The notes beneath the pieces are model-generated. The model saw only the letters and a program-made list of their open reading frames with translations. It had not been told where the DNA came from and searched no databases. Source: Affinundibacterium macrobrachii (GTDB taxonomy: Bacteria; Pseudomonadota; Gammaproteobacteria; Burkholderiales; Burkholderiaceae_D). Taken from it: a stretch of DNA of 64,000 bases. Each line of letters starts with the position of its first letter. Position 1 is the first letter of the stretch. Of this stretch, positions 1 to 9,041 are shown one piece after another. Position numbers and translations under genes: made by a program. The DNA is taken from positions 659,949 through 723,948 of the forward strand of contig NZ_BMYT01000003.1 of NCBI RefSeq assembly GCF_014652415.1, in the 5' to 3' direction.

Positions 1-78
1 AGCAAATTAAAGAAAATTTCTACTTTTTATAGCATTTTGAATCCTTATTGATCGACCATCATACGCAGGAAATGTTTC

Positions 79-3015
79 ATGACCATTAGCAAAACTAAGA
101 AGTCCCTTAAGTCCGCACCGGCAGAAATCGAATTCGATCAGGTGGACATGCCGCTCCCCAAAAAGGATGCGATCCGGGTTCGTGGTGCGCGTACGCATAA
201 TCTGAAAAACATTAATCTCGATTTGCCACGTAATAAACTGGTGGTGATCACAGGCTTATCGGGTTCTGGCAAATCCTCACTGGCTTTCGATACTTTATAT
301 GCGGAAGGCCAGCGCCGTTATGTTGAATCTTTGTCGGCTTACGCGCGCCAGTTTTTGCAATTAATGGAAAAGCCCGATGTCGATTTGATCGAAGGTTTAT
401 CACCTGCGATTTCGATTGAACAAAAAGCGACTTCACATAATCCGCGTTCGACGGTCGGCACGGTGACAGAGATTCACGACTACTTACGTTTGCTATACGC
501 GCGCGTTGGCACACCCTATTGCCCCGATCATCCAGAAAATCCTCTTGCAGCGCAATCCGTCTCGCAAATGGTCGATGCGGTGTTAGCGATGCCAGAAGAC
601 AGCAAGCTGATGATCTTGGCGCCGGTAGTCTCAAATCGCAAAGGTGAGCACGTCGATTTATTTGAGCAAATGCAGGCACAAGGTTTTGTGCGCTTCCGTG
701 TGCAAAGCGGCACGCATGCTGCGAAGATCTACGATGTCGATGATTTACCTAAACTCAAGAAGACCGAAAAACATACGATTGATGTGGTAGTGGATCGCGT
801 CAAGGTCAAAGCCGAAATCAAACAGCGTTTAGCCGAATCATTTGAAACCTGCTTGCGTATCGCTGAAGGTCGTGCCTTAGTCGTTGATATGGATAGCGGA
901 CACGAGCAATTATTCTCGAATAAATTCGCTTGCCCGACTTGCGGCTATAGTTTGCAAGAACTCGAACCTCGCTTGTTCTCATTCAATAATCCTATGGGCG
1001 CTTGCCCTGAGTGTGATGGTCTTGGTCACATCGAATTCTTTGACCCTAAGCGCATCGTCGCTTTTCCGAATTTGTCCTTAGCGAGTGGCGCGGTCAAAGG
1101 CTGGGATAGACGCAATCAATTCTATTTCCAGATGTTGTCGAATCTAGCGGCCTTCTATGATTTCGATCTGGATCTGCCGTTTGAACAATTGCCAGAAGCA
1201 GCGCAACAAGTGGTCTTGTATGGATCTGGCAAACAAAGTGTTCCCTTCACTTATGTGAATGAAAAAGGGCGCACCGTCATTAAAGAACACCCATTTGAAG
1301 GCGTAGTCACCAATCTGCAAAGACGCTATCGAGAAACGGATTCGATGGCGGTTAAAGAAGAATTAGCAAAATTCATCAATGAAAAAGAATGCCCGTCATG
1401 CCATGGCGCACGTTTGCGCGTGGAAGCGCGCTATGTGAAAGTCGGCACGGGCAAACAAGAGCGCGCGATTTATGAAATCAGCGCGATGCCTTTGCGCGAA
1501 GGTATGGAGTTTTTTGGTAAGCTCAAATTAACAGGCGCCAAACGCGACATCGCCGATCGCATCATTAAAGAAATCAGTTCTCGCCTCACTTTCTTAAATA
1601 ACGTCGGCCTTGATTATTTGTCGCTGGATCGCAGCGCAGATACTTTGTCGGGCGGCGAAGCGCAAAGGATTCGTCTTGCCTCACAAATTGGTTCGGGCTT
1701 AACCGGTGTGATGTATGTGTTGGATGAACCATCCATTGGCCTACATCAACGTGATAATGATCGATTGATCGGCACGCTCAAACATTTGCGCGATATCGGC
1801 AATAGTGTGCTCGTTGTAGAACACGATGAAGACGCGATTCGTTGCGCTGACTTTATTGTCGATATGGGAATTGGTGCTGGTGTGCATGGCGGTGAAGTGA
1901 TCGCCCAAGGTTCACTCGACGATATCATGCAAAGCAAGCGCTCTTTAACGGCACAATATTTGTCGGGCGACTTGGCAATTGAAGTACCGAAGAAACGCAC
2001 TGCATTTAATCCCGAAAAACAATTCGTAATCGCTGGTGCCACAGGCAACAACTTAAAAAAAGTCACGATGAAGTTACCCGTCGGTCTACTGACTTGTGTG
2101 ACTGGCGTTTCTGGCTCCGGCAAATCTACCTTGGTCAACGATACTTTGTACTTGGCAGCATCACGTCATCTGTATGGTTCGCAAACGGAACCTGCTGCAT
2201 TTGAGAGCATCAGCGGACTTGAACACTTCGACAAAGTCATCTCGGTTGACCAAGCGCCTATCGGACGTACACCACGCTCGAATCCTGCGACTTATACAGG
2301 TCTATTCACACCGATACGCGATTTGTTTGCGACCGTACCGGTTGCCAAAGAGCGCGGCTACAGTGCCGGACGATTCTCGTTCAACGTCAAAGGCGGACGC
2401 TGCGAAGCTTGCCAAGGTGATGGCGTGATCAAAGTCGAAATGCACTTCTTACCTGATGTGTATGTACCTTGCGATGTCTGTCACGGCAAACGCTACAACC
2501 GCGAAACTTTGGAAGTGCAATACAAGGGTAAAAATATCCACGAGATTTTAGAAATGACGGTAGAAGATGCGCATGAATTCTTCAAACCAGTGCCCTTAAT
2601 CGCTCGTAAATTGCAAACCCTGTTGGATGTCGGTTTAGGTTATATCCGTCTCGGACAAAGTGCGACGACGCTCTCTGGGGGGGAAGCACAGCGCGTCAAA
2701 TTATCACTAGAGTTATCCAAACGCGACACAGGACGCACTTTGTACATCTTGGATGAACCAACCACAGGTTTGCATTTCCACGATATCGCTCTGCTGTTAA
2801 AAGTCATTCATCGCTTACGTGATCAGGGCAATACCGTGGTCATTATTGAACACAATCTCGATGTGATTAAAACCGCGGATTGGATTGTTGATATGGGACC
2901 AGAAGGCGGTGCTGGCGGTGGACGAATTATTGCGAGTGGTACGCCAGAAGATGTCGCCGCGAATGAGCATAGCGTGACTGGGCATTATTTGTTGCCGCTG
3001 TTGAAGAAGAAGTAA
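79..3015 (+). CDS. uvrA: UvrABC excinuclease subunit A
   Basis: Damage-recognition ATPase of nucleotide excision repair; in this family a UvrA dimer scans DNA and loads UvrB. The 978-residue product has two ABC ATPase halves. Walker A motifs (GLSGSGKSS near residue 59 and GVSGSGKST near 676) and two LSGGEAQR signatures are intact. Two CxxC-type zinc modules are visible, one with Cys from about 285 to 312 and one starting near residue 775 (CEAC ... CDVC). The ATG follows a plausible AGGA ribosome site. The N-terminus is about 25-30 residues longer than usual and a second Met lies at residue 24, so a later start is possible. No LexA box was seen in the 78 bases upstream. The gene is followed by REP-like repeats rather than a classical terminator. 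Confidence 0.98.
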   Translation: MTISKTKKSLKSAPAEIEFDQVDMPLPKKDAIRVRGARTHNLKNINLDLPRNKLVVITGLSGSGKSSLAFDTLYAEGQRRYVESLSAYARQFLQLMEKPDVDLIEGLSPAISIEQKATSHNPRSTVGTVTEIHDYLRLLYARVGTPYCPDHPENPLAAQSVSQMVDAVLAMPEDSKLMILAPVVSNRKGEHVDLFEQMQAQGFVRFRVQSGTHAAKIYDVDDLPKLKKTEKHTIDVVVDRVKVKAEIKQRLAESFETCLRIAEGRALVVDMDSGHEQLFSNKFACPTCGYSLQELEPRLFSFNNPMGACPECDGLGHIEFFDPKRIVAFPNLSLASGAVKGWDRRNQFYFQMLSNLAAFYDFDLDLPFEQLPEAAQQVVLYGSGKQSVPFTYVNEKGRTVIKEHPFEGVVTNLQRRYRETDSMAVKEELAKFINEKECPSCHGARLRVEARYVKVGTGKQERAIYEISAMPLREGMEFFGKLKLTGAKRDIADRIIKEISSRLTFLNNVGLDYLSLDRSADTLSGGEAQRIRLASQIGSGLTGVMYVLDEPSIGLHQRDNDRLIGTLKHLRDIGNSVLVVEHDEDAIRCADFIVDMGIGAGVHGGEVIAQGSLDDIMQSKRSLTAQYLSGDLAIEVPKKRTAFNPEKQFVIAGATGNNLKKVTMKLPVGLLTCVTGVSGSGKSTLVNDTLYLAASRHLYGSQTEPAAFESISGLEHFDKVISVDQAPIGRTPRSNPATYTGLFTPIRDLFATVPVAKERGYSAGRFSFNVKGGRCEACQGDGVIKVEMHFLPDVYVPCDVCHGKRYNRETLEVQYKGKNIHEILEMTVEDAHEFFKPVPLIARKLQTLLDVGLGYIRLGQSATTLSGGEAQRVKLSLELSKRDTGRTLYILDEPTTGLHFHDIALLLKVIHRLRDQGNTVVIIEHNLDVIKTADWIVDMGPEGGAGGGRIIASGTPEDVAANEHSVTGHYLLPLLKKK

Positions 3016-3036
3016 AATCCCTAGCAATGTATAAGG

Positions 3037-3074
3037 CTCCCTCTCTCGTATGCGGGAGAGGGTTGGGGTGAGGG
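3037..3074 (+). repeat. REP-like intergenic palindromic repeat, copy 1
   Basis: A GC-rich element of the form CTCCCTCTCTC - GTAT - GCGGGAGAGGG followed by TTGGGGTGAGGG. It can fold into a hairpin and pairs with an inverted second copy 86 bases downstream. Such CCCTCTCCC/GGGAGAGGG elements are common interspersed repeats in beta- and gammaproteobacteria. It lies in the uvrA-pth gap, where it may protect the uvrA mRNA end or act as a transcription barrier (inference). Confidence 0.7.
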
Positions 3075-3160
3075 AAGTTCAGATAGGTCGAATGCTTGTT
3101 CAAAGCATCTATCAAAAAATCGGCATATAGACAGAAATCATCGTTTGCTGTGATCCGAGC

Positions 3161-3200
3161 CCCCTCATCCCCGCCCCTTCTCCCGCTTGCGGGAGAAGGG
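3161..3200 (-). repeat. REP-like intergenic palindromic repeat, copy 2 (inverted)
   Basis: Inverted counterpart of the element at 3037-3074: CCCCTCATCCCCGCCCC followed by TTCTCCC-GCTT-GCGGGAGAAGGG. The stem of this copy differs from copy 1 by compensating changes (GAGAAGGG against GAGAGGG), typical of family members rather than a recent duplication. The head-to-tail inverted pair resembles a BIME-like arrangement. It ends 31 bases before the pth start codon. Confidence 0.7.
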
Positions 3201-3231
3201 AGTTGCAATATCAAAATTCGGTCAAATTATT

Positions 3232-3810
3232 ATGAGCATCAAACTAATCGTAGGCCTAGGCAACCCCGGCCCTGAATATGAACAAACCCGCCACAACGCG
3301 GGTTTTTGGCTAGTCGATCAACTCGCTGGCAGCAGCTTGCAACGCGATAAAAATTTCAATGCTCTGGTCGCCAAGACGCGCATTGCAGGTGAAGAAGTTT
3401 GGCTATTGCAGCCACAGACTTTTATGAATCGCTCTGGACAATCGGTTGGCGCACTCTGTCGTTTCTATAAGATCACGCCAGAACAAGTTTTAGTCGTGCA
3501 CGACGAACTCGATATCGCACCAGGTTTAGCCAAACTAAAAAAAGGCGGCTCATCGGGCGGGCACAACGGCCTCAAGGACATCACCGCGGCACTGGGTACA
3601 CAAGACTATTGGCGTATGCGGATCGGCATTGGTCATCCGCGCACTTTGAATTTGCAGCAAGGTGTTGCTGATTTTGTTTTGCATAGACCACGTAAAGAGG
3701 AACAACCGTTGATTGATGAATCAATTGCACGTGGTTTGGAAATTATTCCCATGCTGATCAAAGGCGAGTTTGCGGACGCGATGACGAAATTACATACCGT
3801 CTCAAAATAA
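3232..3810 (+). CDS. pth: Peptidyl-tRNA hydrolase
   Basis: Releases tRNA from peptidyl-tRNA that drops off the ribosome; cytosolic and usually essential. The N-terminus [16 protein letters not shown] with TRHNAGFW carries the conserved catalytic His, and [15 protein letters not shown] and GGHNGLKDI motifs are present. The ATG at 3232 is chosen because the family begins immediately before the IVGLGNPG strand; the frame is open further upstream but runs into the REP element. The product is 192 residues, normal for the family. In many Burkholderiales pth directly precedes ychF; here about 6.7 kb lies between them. A strong bidirectional terminator follows. Confidence 0.97.
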   Translation: MSIKLIVGLGNPGPEYEQTRHNAGFWLVDQLAGSSLQRDKNFNALVAKTRIAGEEVWLLQPQTFMNRSGQSVGALCRFYKITPEQVLVVHDELDIAPGLAKLKKGGSSGGHNGLKDITAALGTQDYWRMRIGIGHPRTLNLQQGVADFVLHRPRKEEQPLIDESIARGLEIIPMLIKGEFADAMTKLHTVSK

Positions 3811-3831
3811 TCTAAATAAAAAACACAAAAC

Positions 3832-3869
3832 AAAATGCCCGTTGCACTTATCATGCAACGGGCATTTTT
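3832..3869. terminator. Bidirectional rho-independent terminator between pth and the TonB receptor gene
   Basis: The stem AAAATGCCCGTTGCA pairs with TGCAACGGGCATTTTT around a 7-base loop. A T-run follows on the plus strand, and on the minus strand the complement of the A-rich flank gives TTTTGTTTTG. It would end both the pth transcript and the convergent receptor transcript. Confidence 0.9.
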
Positions 3870-3914
3870 ACTTGAGCAGAACTTACATTCTGCTCAAATG
3901 CTGCCATCCGTTTC

Positions 3915-6710
3915 TTAGAACTTGTAAGTACCGTTCACATAGAAAGTACGGAAGCTTGGTGCCCAACCACCGCGCCAGTCGGTTGGGTTTTCTGCCGCAA
4001 ATACATTACCAACGAAGAAGTTCAGTTTTGTATTTTTAATGCCAGTGTATGACAAGCTGTAGTTCACAAACGTACTTGCATCGATACGCTCACAAGTTGC
4101 CATATTTTCTGGCGCTACTTTTTGCGTTACGCAGTAAGTTGGGGAAGACAAGCTATTTGAGCTGTATCCACTTGCATAGTTAACGATAACGGCATTATCC
4201 CAGTTACCAGTTTTCAATGCTGCAGTCACTTTTGCACCCAATTGACCGCCACGATCGTAAGTACCAACTACGTTTTTGTTCCATGTGTTATCTGCAACAC
4301 TGAAAGTTTGATATTTCAACTCGTAGTTACCATCAAGATTCAAACGCAAAGTACCAATGTTATCCAACTTGATTGTTGTTCTCGCGTCGAAATCGAAACC
4401 AGAAGCACGTGTTTTACCAGTGTTCACGTATGGGTTGTAAACCATACCCAATTTGCCGATATTTTGGAAAGTAACGCTATTGGTTGGTGCGTATTTCTTC
4501 ACCAATGCCAAGAATTCGTTATCTGTCGCAGAATTATCAACACGCAACAATTGACCTGCTGGCAAAGTAGCTTCGCCTTTCAAGATGTCAACAACAGAAC
4601 GTGTGCCGATTTCATCTTTACGTTCGATATTGTAGTAGTCGATACCAAATGACCATTGTTTAGATGGTGCAAATACCAGACCCATCGTGTACGAACGTGA
4701 AGTTTCTGGTTTCAAATCAGGATTTGAAGACACGAAACTTGGCAAGCTTGCTGAGCAATCGCCGTTACGATAGCTGTTACCCAAAGCTTTATCCGCTGTT
4801 GTTGCCGCTGGGTTGCTTTGAATCAGATTATTCAAAGTAGTCGCGATTGGGCAACGACGCAAATCATTGTTGCCGTTGGATACTGAGCTACGACCCAAAC
4901 CATTACCAGATTCAACGATGTTTGGTGCACGGAAACCACCAGATGCTGTTGCACGAACTAACAATGCATCAGTTACTGTGTAACGCAAGCCGAGTTTTGG
5001 AGAAACGTGAGCATCGAAGTCACCTTGTTTATCCGCACGCAAAGCTGCACTTACTTCGAAGTTCTTCACAACAGGAATAGTCGCTTCTGAGAAGATAGAG
5101 TATTGGTTACGTGAATCTTTCACTTGCAAGCCGAAAATACCAACCAATTCACCATTCAATACGTTGTCAGAGCTCTTCATTTCATAAGCTTCATGACGCA
5201 CATCTGCGCCAACCGCAAATGACAATGGACCAGCTGGCAATTGCATCAATTCACCAGTCAAAGTCGCATCCATAAAGGTGATCGCAGATTTACCATTTGT
5301 CGTACGAATTGGGAACATGGACTCTAACAAGGCACGGTCATTCTTTTTGCCAAAAACATAGGTCTTGTTAATGATCGCATCGGTGTAACCTTTAGCGCTA
5401 ACCGCACGTGTTACCTTATCAGCAGTCGATTCCATATGGCCGAATGCAGATTTCCAATCATAGTTGCCCAAAGTGCCGTCCAACGCCAACATGACACGGT
5501 ATTGATCAGAATTAGTTTTGTTGAAGTTAAAACCATCGCCAGTATCCATCATACGTGCGCGATATTCGACTGGCGTTGTGTATGGGTTATTTGGGTGGCC
5601 AACTGGGAGTTTTGGATAGCTGAATGGGCCAACCATCTTGCCGCCATACACGTTGTACCAGATGCTGCTTGAAGAAGTAGCTGAACCATTACTTACATTG
5701 AATGGTGCCAAAATGTAAGAGTCGAAAGACTTAGAGTAAGTAACTTCGAAATTTGCATCGATCTCTGAGCCAATTTTGAAACGTGTGTTACTTGCTAAAG
5801 CATAGCGTTCGCTGTTAGTAGTTTGACCACCGTACTGCAAGATATCCATCTTACATTGCTTATCAACTGGATCGATATCACCTGCTGGGCAACCAGGTGC
5901 AGCAACAATGTTGGTGCTGCTTAAGAAGTAGTTACCAGTTGGTGAAAAAGAACTTCTTGCATCCCAAGTCGAACGACCTGGTGTTAAACGATGCCAATCT
6001 GGGTACAAGTTACGCATTTCTTCAGTGGTGTAACCGTCGCGCTTATTGCCTTCAATCGTCAAATAAGTATTGAAGCCATTTTTTGCAACATCACCGTATC
6101 CATAGATTGCTGATACGTTGCGTGTACGACGGTCAGAAAGATTTTCTGTACCTGTGTAACCTGCTTTGATTTGTGCGCCTTGGAAATTTTTACGCAAAAT
6201 AATATTAATAACACCTGCGATCGCGTCTGAACCATAGATAGCAGATGCGCCATCTTTCAAAATTTCAACACGGTCAATTGAATCCGCAGCAATTGCGTTC
6301 AAATCCGTGAAGTTATCTTGCGCACCATCGGACAAGCCATAAGGAGCGATACGACGGCCATTAACCAATACCAGAGTCGCTACTTTACCCAAGCCACGCA
6401 TACCGACTGCAGATGCACCAGTCGCGAAGCTACCAGAAGAACTAGATGCTGCATTCAAGCTCGTGCCAACAGCAACAGAATCAGTCAAAACGCCGAGCGC
6501 AGTCGTTGCACCAGAACGCTCGATGTCTTCACGCGTTAACACTTGCACGGATGCAGATGTCTCAATATTTGTACGTTTAATACTTGAACCAGTAATTTCA
6601 ATTTTTTGAATTTTTGGTGCAGTATCTTGAGCAAAAGCTGGCGCAATGCTAACCATCGCATGTACGACGCCAACTGCCATTAAGGCCTTAGTCATCTGTT
6701 TGAGTTTCAT
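3915..6710 (-). CDS. TonB-dependent outer-membrane receptor
   Basis: Outer-membrane beta-barrel that imports a ligand with TonB energy. The 931-residue product starts with a signal peptide (cleavage probably after APAFA, about residue 27) followed by IQKIEITGSSIKR, a TonB-box-like region. The plug domain follows at about residues 45-170 (VLVNGRRIAPYG, DRVEILKDGASAIYGSDAIAGVINI). The rest is a long barrel ending in the aromatic residues TYKF typical of the last strand. It belongs to the broad class of receptors with a VTGS-like start that often handle peptides, sugars or cofactors; substrate cannot be inferred. No Fur box was seen upstream. It is monocistronic, between a terminator and a 408-base gap. 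Confidence 0.93.
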   Translation of the reverse strand: MKLKQMTKALMAVGVVHAMVSIAPAFAQDTAPKIQKIEITGSSIKRTNIETSASVQVLTREDIERSGATTALGVLTDSVAVGTSLNAASSSSGSFATGASAVGMRGLGKVATLVLVNGRRIAPYGLSDGAQDNFTDLNAIAADSIDRVEILKDGASAIYGSDAIAGVINIILRKNFQGAQIKAGYTGTENLSDRRTRNVSAIYGYGDVAKNGFNTYLTIEGNKRDGYTTEEMRNLYPDWHRLTPGRSTWDARSSFSPTGNYFLSSTNIVAAPGCPAGDIDPVDKQCKMDILQYGGQTTNSERYALASNTRFKIGSEIDANFEVTYSKSFDSYILAPFNVSNGSATSSSSIWYNVYGGKMVGPFSYPKLPVGHPNNPYTTPVEYRARMMDTGDGFNFNKTNSDQYRVMLALDGTLGNYDWKSAFGHMESTADKVTRAVSAKGYTDAIINKTYVFGKKNDRALLESMFPIRTTNGKSAITFMDATLTGELMQLPAGPLSFAVGADVRHEAYEMKSSDNVLNGELVGIFGLQVKDSRNQYSIFSEATIPVVKNFEVSAALRADKQGDFDAHVSPKLGLRYTVTDALLVRATASGGFRAPNIVESGNGLGRSSVSNGNNDLRRCPIATTLNNLIQSNPAATTADKALGNSYRNGDCSASLPSFVSSNPDLKPETSRSYTMGLVFAPSKQWSFGIDYYNIERKDEIGTRSVVDILKGEATLPAGQLLRVDNSATDNEFLALVKKYAPTNSVTFQNIGKLGMVYNPYVNTGKTRASGFDFDARTTIKLDNIGTLRLNLDGNYELKYQTFSVADNTWNKNVVGTYDRGGQLGAKVTAALKTGNWDNAVIVNYASGYSSNSLSSPTYCVTQKVAPENMATCERIDASTFVNYSLSYTGIKNTKLNFFVGNVFAAENPTDWRGGWAPSFRTFYVNGTYKF

Positions 6711-7118
6711 AGTTTCTCTCTTGTGTTTGTTGAAATTCTACCACTATTTTGTAATCACCCTAGCGTACGAGGCAAGGGTGACACTGCCAATTATGAAAGT
6801 TATTTTTCACAATCAAAAATGAAGCAACTTGAAATAATACAAGATTTAAGCGGAAACTATCTATAAATATTTTAGTTACCACAACATTTTCAATTGGTTT
6901 TGAGGAAGATCACTTGAAATTATGAAAATTAAATTGCAAATTTGAGCAGTGAATCGCCGAACTTCAAAAACAAAAGCACGATCAACAAGATTGGGCAGCA
7001 GAATAGAAATTAAAAACCATCAGGGTATGAAGTTGCGCAAGATGAAATTAATTTGCGCGATGGGGCTATTTGCGAAATTTCGATAAGAGAGAACGATCTC
7101 TTGAGCGCTATGGGGAAG
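6711..7118. other. Intergenic region upstream of the TonB receptor gene
   Basis: A 408-base AT-rich gap between the receptor start and the end of the minus-strand SPFH operon. It holds a small stem (TCACCCT ... AGGGTGA, 6755-6781) some 45 bases upstream of the receptor ATG, which would lie in the leader of that mRNA. No convincing promoter, Fur box or small gene was recognised. Short frames overlapping here and the neighbouring ribbon-helix-helix gene have no family resemblance. Confidence 0.5.
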
Positions 7119-7316
7119 TTACAAATCACCTTGATTATCGGGCTCAGCGCTCGTCTTGGCATCAAGCTTTCTGCCTCGTTGCTGCAAAGCCTGACGCAAC
7201 AAGTACTCGACTTGCGCATTTGCGCTGCGCAATTCTTGCGCTGCCATGCGTTCAATCTCGACCCAAAGCACAGGGTCGATACGAAGTGGAAATGATTTTT
7301 TACCGGGACTAGCCAT
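7119..7316 (-). CDS. Small ribbon-helix-helix (Arc/antitoxin-like) DNA-binding protein
   Basis: A 65-residue protein beginning MASPGKKSFPLRIDPVLW and continuing with IERMAAQELRSANAQVEYLL. A basic beta strand (KSFPLRI) followed by two helices, with the SANAQVEYLL pattern, is the classic Arc/MetJ ribbon-helix-helix fold often labelled HicB-type antitoxin. Such proteins bind short palindromes as dimers. It is the last gene of a minus-strand operon, 6 bases behind the PH-like membrane protein, with no clear ribosome site of its own, so translation is probably coupled. No toxin partner is adjacent. A regulatory role on the palindrome at 8902-8931 is an inference. Confidence 0.8.
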   Translation of the reverse strand: MASPGKKSFPLRIDPVLWVEIERMAAQELRSANAQVEYLLRQALQQRGRKLDAKTSAEPDNQGDL

Positions 7317-7322
7317 GGCGAT

Positions 7323-7802
7323 TTACTGTAATTGAGTGAGGCGTGCCTGCAATTTTGCATAAAGCACTTCAGGCTCAGCAGAACCTAGACGAATTTTGCT
7401 GCCATCTTTCTTGTAGATTCGTACTGCGCCATTGCCAGCCGCGTTATACAACATACCTTCTCTGGTAAGGCGTATTCCCTTCCCCTCATACCAGCGTGTA
7501 CGACAAAGCTCAACGCGTTGAATCTGCGAGATCGCCAAGCACCAGCTTGGCCATTTCAATAGCCCAAAGTGCCAACGCAAAGTTTGTTCGTCAAGCTGCA
7601 CCGTGAAATGACCGAAAATAAGCAAAGCAATCAAATTGATCAAGCTCATGAAGACCACGAGCTGAATCATCTGCGCTGCTCTTTGTTCAGGCGGCGCATC
7701 TACACCAAACAAGGCGACCGCGACCGTGCTGATTGGCAGTATCAACCATAACAACAGCAAAAATTGTCGCGATTCGTATTGAGGCATTTGTTTACTCTTC
7801 AT
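7323..7802 (-). CDS. Small membrane protein with PH-like domain, unknown function
   Basis: A 159-residue protein with two predicted membrane segments (about residues 13-33 and 43-64) followed by a soluble part with alternating beta strands (FTVQLDEQTLRWHFG, ISQIQRVELCRTRWYEGKG, GAVRIYKKDGSKIRLG). The order of two helices then a bacterial PH-like beta barrel resembles small bPH-type membrane proteins, but no exact family is claimed. Its ATG overlaps the end of the 37-codon gene upstream by 11 bases, and it precedes the ribbon-helix-helix gene by 6 bases. It is therefore the third member of a tight operon behind the SPFH protein. Confidence 0.75.
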   Translation of the reverse strand: MKSKQMPQYESRQFLLLLWLILPISTVAVALFGVDAPPEQRAAQMIQLVVFMSLINLIALLIFGHFTVQLDEQTLRWHFGLLKWPSWCLAISQIQRVELCRTRWYEGKGIRLTREGMLYNAAGNGAVRIYKKDGSKIRLGSAEPEVLYAKLQARLTQLQ

Positions 7803-7905
7803 TGTTTGCAGGTTCGACTACTGCGATCCTTGCAACAGATTTTTTCTTGGCAGCGATGCCAACACATACGGCAATAAAAACGATGATCATCACAGCTTGC
7901 ATCAT
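7792..7905 (-). CDS. 37-residue single-pass membrane peptide
   Basis: A small frame reading MMQAVMIIVFIAVCVGIAAK followed by KKSVARIAVVEPANNEE. A hydrophobic N-terminal helix with a basic cluster after it suggests one membrane pass with the C-terminus in the cytosol. The ATG lies just behind an AGAGGGG ribosome site. Its stop overlaps the start of the next gene by 11 bases, a classic coupling arrangement. It lies between the SPFH gene and the PH-like gene and fills an otherwise unexplained gap in the operon. It may be an accessory peptide of the SPFH complex (inference). Confidence 0.7.
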   Translation of the reverse strand: MMQAVMIIVFIAVCVGIAAKKKSVARIAVVEPANNEE

Positions 7906-7941
7906 GCACCCCTCTTTCTCAAATCTTACTCAAAATCGAAT

Positions 7942-8853
7942 TTAATTGTACAAAGTACCTGTATTAATCACCGGCTGCGTTTCTTTATCTGAACACAAAA
8001 CCACTAATAGGTTACTCACCATGGCCGCTTTGCGCTCGTCATCTAATTCCACAATTTGACGCTCCGACAATCCTTGCAGTGCCTCTTCCACCATGCTGAC
8101 AGCACCTTGCACAATTTTCTTGCGCGCACTAATAATCGCTTCAGCTTGCTGACGACGTAACATGACTTGCGCAATTTCCTGCGCATACGCTAAGTGCGTA
8201 AGCTTGGCATCTTCTACATCAATCCCTGCAGCGACAAACCGGTTATGCAATTCTTGTCGCATTGCGTTGGCAACCACGTCCATCCCTGCACGCAAGGTAG
8301 TTTCGCCAGTCGCCAAGTCTTCACCATCATCATAAGCATATTGTGCCGCAAGATGGCGAATCGCCGCCTCCGCCTGCACTTGGACAAAACGCTCGAAGTC
8401 ATCCACGTTAAAAATTGCTAAAGCTGTTTCTTCAACGCGCCAAACAATTGCAGCACCAATCTCCACCGGATTACCACGCTTGTCATTCACTTTAAGCGGT
8501 GGCGTATTCAAAGTGCGGGCACGCAAACTTAACTTGCGTTTGGTATATAAAAAATTTGCCCAACGCAGACCTTCACTACGGTCGGTTCCTTTGTAATCCC
8601 CAAACAAAGAAAGTAACACCGCCTCATTTGGTTGCAGCATATACAAGCCTGCAAAAATCATCGTGCCAATCACGTTCAATAACAACTTTGCAACCACACT
8701 CACTAGCGTGTGCTCACTCGCATTAAGCAATAGCGCAACGCCAGCAACTTGCAAGAACACGCCTAAACCCAACATTGCATAACCATTTTTTGATTGTAAT
8801 TGGCGCTCTTGAATAATCTTTTTTGTCGATAACTGCTTCTCTTGAACCATCAT
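7942..8853 (-). CDS. SPFH/stomatin-domain membrane protein
   Basis: Member of the SPFH (stomatin/prohibitin/flotillin/HflK-C) superfamily, which forms large membrane-anchored oligomers linked to membrane microdomains. The 303-residue form starts at an ATG preceded by GGAGAAA; the frame extends further upstream, but without a ribosome site and into a palindrome. Two N-terminal membrane helices (about residues 23-45 and 52-73) come first. The SPFH core follows (NTPPLKVNDKRGNPVEIGAAIVWRV, DFERFVQVQAEAAIRHLAA) and then the charged helical region (EIAQVMLRRQQAEAIISARKKI). It heads a four-gene operon with the 37-residue peptide, the PH-like protein and the ribbon-helix-helix protein, and is divergent from the MATE gene. 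Confidence 0.88.
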   Translation of the reverse strand: MMVQEKQLSTKKIIQERQLQSKNGYAMLGLGVFLQVAGVALLLNASEHTLVSVVAKLLLNVIGTMIFAGLYMLQPNEAVLLSLFGDYKGTDRSEGLRWANFLYTKRKLSLRARTLNTPPLKVNDKRGNPVEIGAAIVWRVEETALAIFNVDDFERFVQVQAEAAIRHLAAQYAYDDGEDLATGETTLRAGMDVVANAMRQELHNRFVAAGIDVEDAKLTHLAYAQEIAQVMLRRQQAEAIISARKKIVQGAVSMVEEALQGLSERQIVELDDERKAAMVSNLLVVLCSDKETQPVINTGTLYN

Positions 8854-8901
8854 TTTCTCCGTTAGATTAAGTGATCTGATGAAATTACAAAACGATTCAT
8901 A

Positions 8902-8931
8902 TGAAATCAAAGTGATATCACTTTAATTTCA
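8902..8931. promoter_or_regulatory. 30-bp near-perfect palindrome, probable operator
   Basis: The core AAAGTGATATCACTTT (8909-8924) is a perfect palindrome. It extends to TGAAAT on one side and ATTTCA on the other with a single mismatched pair. It lies about 50 bases upstream of the SPFH start codon and 110 bases before the divergent MATE gene. Related half-site sequence (AAGTGATCTGATGAAAT) occurs just inside. Ribbon-helix-helix proteins bind such palindromes, so autoregulation by the product of 7119-7316 is a reasonable but untested inference. Confidence 0.6.
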
Positions 8932-9041
8932 CTCTAATCAGAAGTCAAGTTTTTTTATCAAAATTTTTCAATGTCCGACAACCAACAAAATTGGCACATC
9001 AGGTAAGATGCTTCGCAATAGAAGAATCTTATTTCCCACCC

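Noticed and set aside
1..78. LexA (SOS) box in front of uvrA
   Set aside because: No CTGT-N8-ACAG-like sequence is present in the 78 bases available; a box further upstream cannot be excluded.
6711..6900. Fur box upstream of the TonB receptor
   Set aside because: No GATAATGATTATC-like sequence seen; iron control cannot be claimed.
7010..7360. A 116-codon minus-strand frame overlapping the ribbon-helix-helix gene
   Set aside because: It shares bases with the 65-residue protein, which has a clear fold; the longer frame has no recognisable pattern and crosses an operon junction.
7119..7802. Toxin-antitoxin pair (RHH antitoxin plus upstream toxin)
   Set aside because: The upstream gene is a membrane protein with a PH-like pattern, not a known toxin; the RHH protein more likely acts as a regulator.
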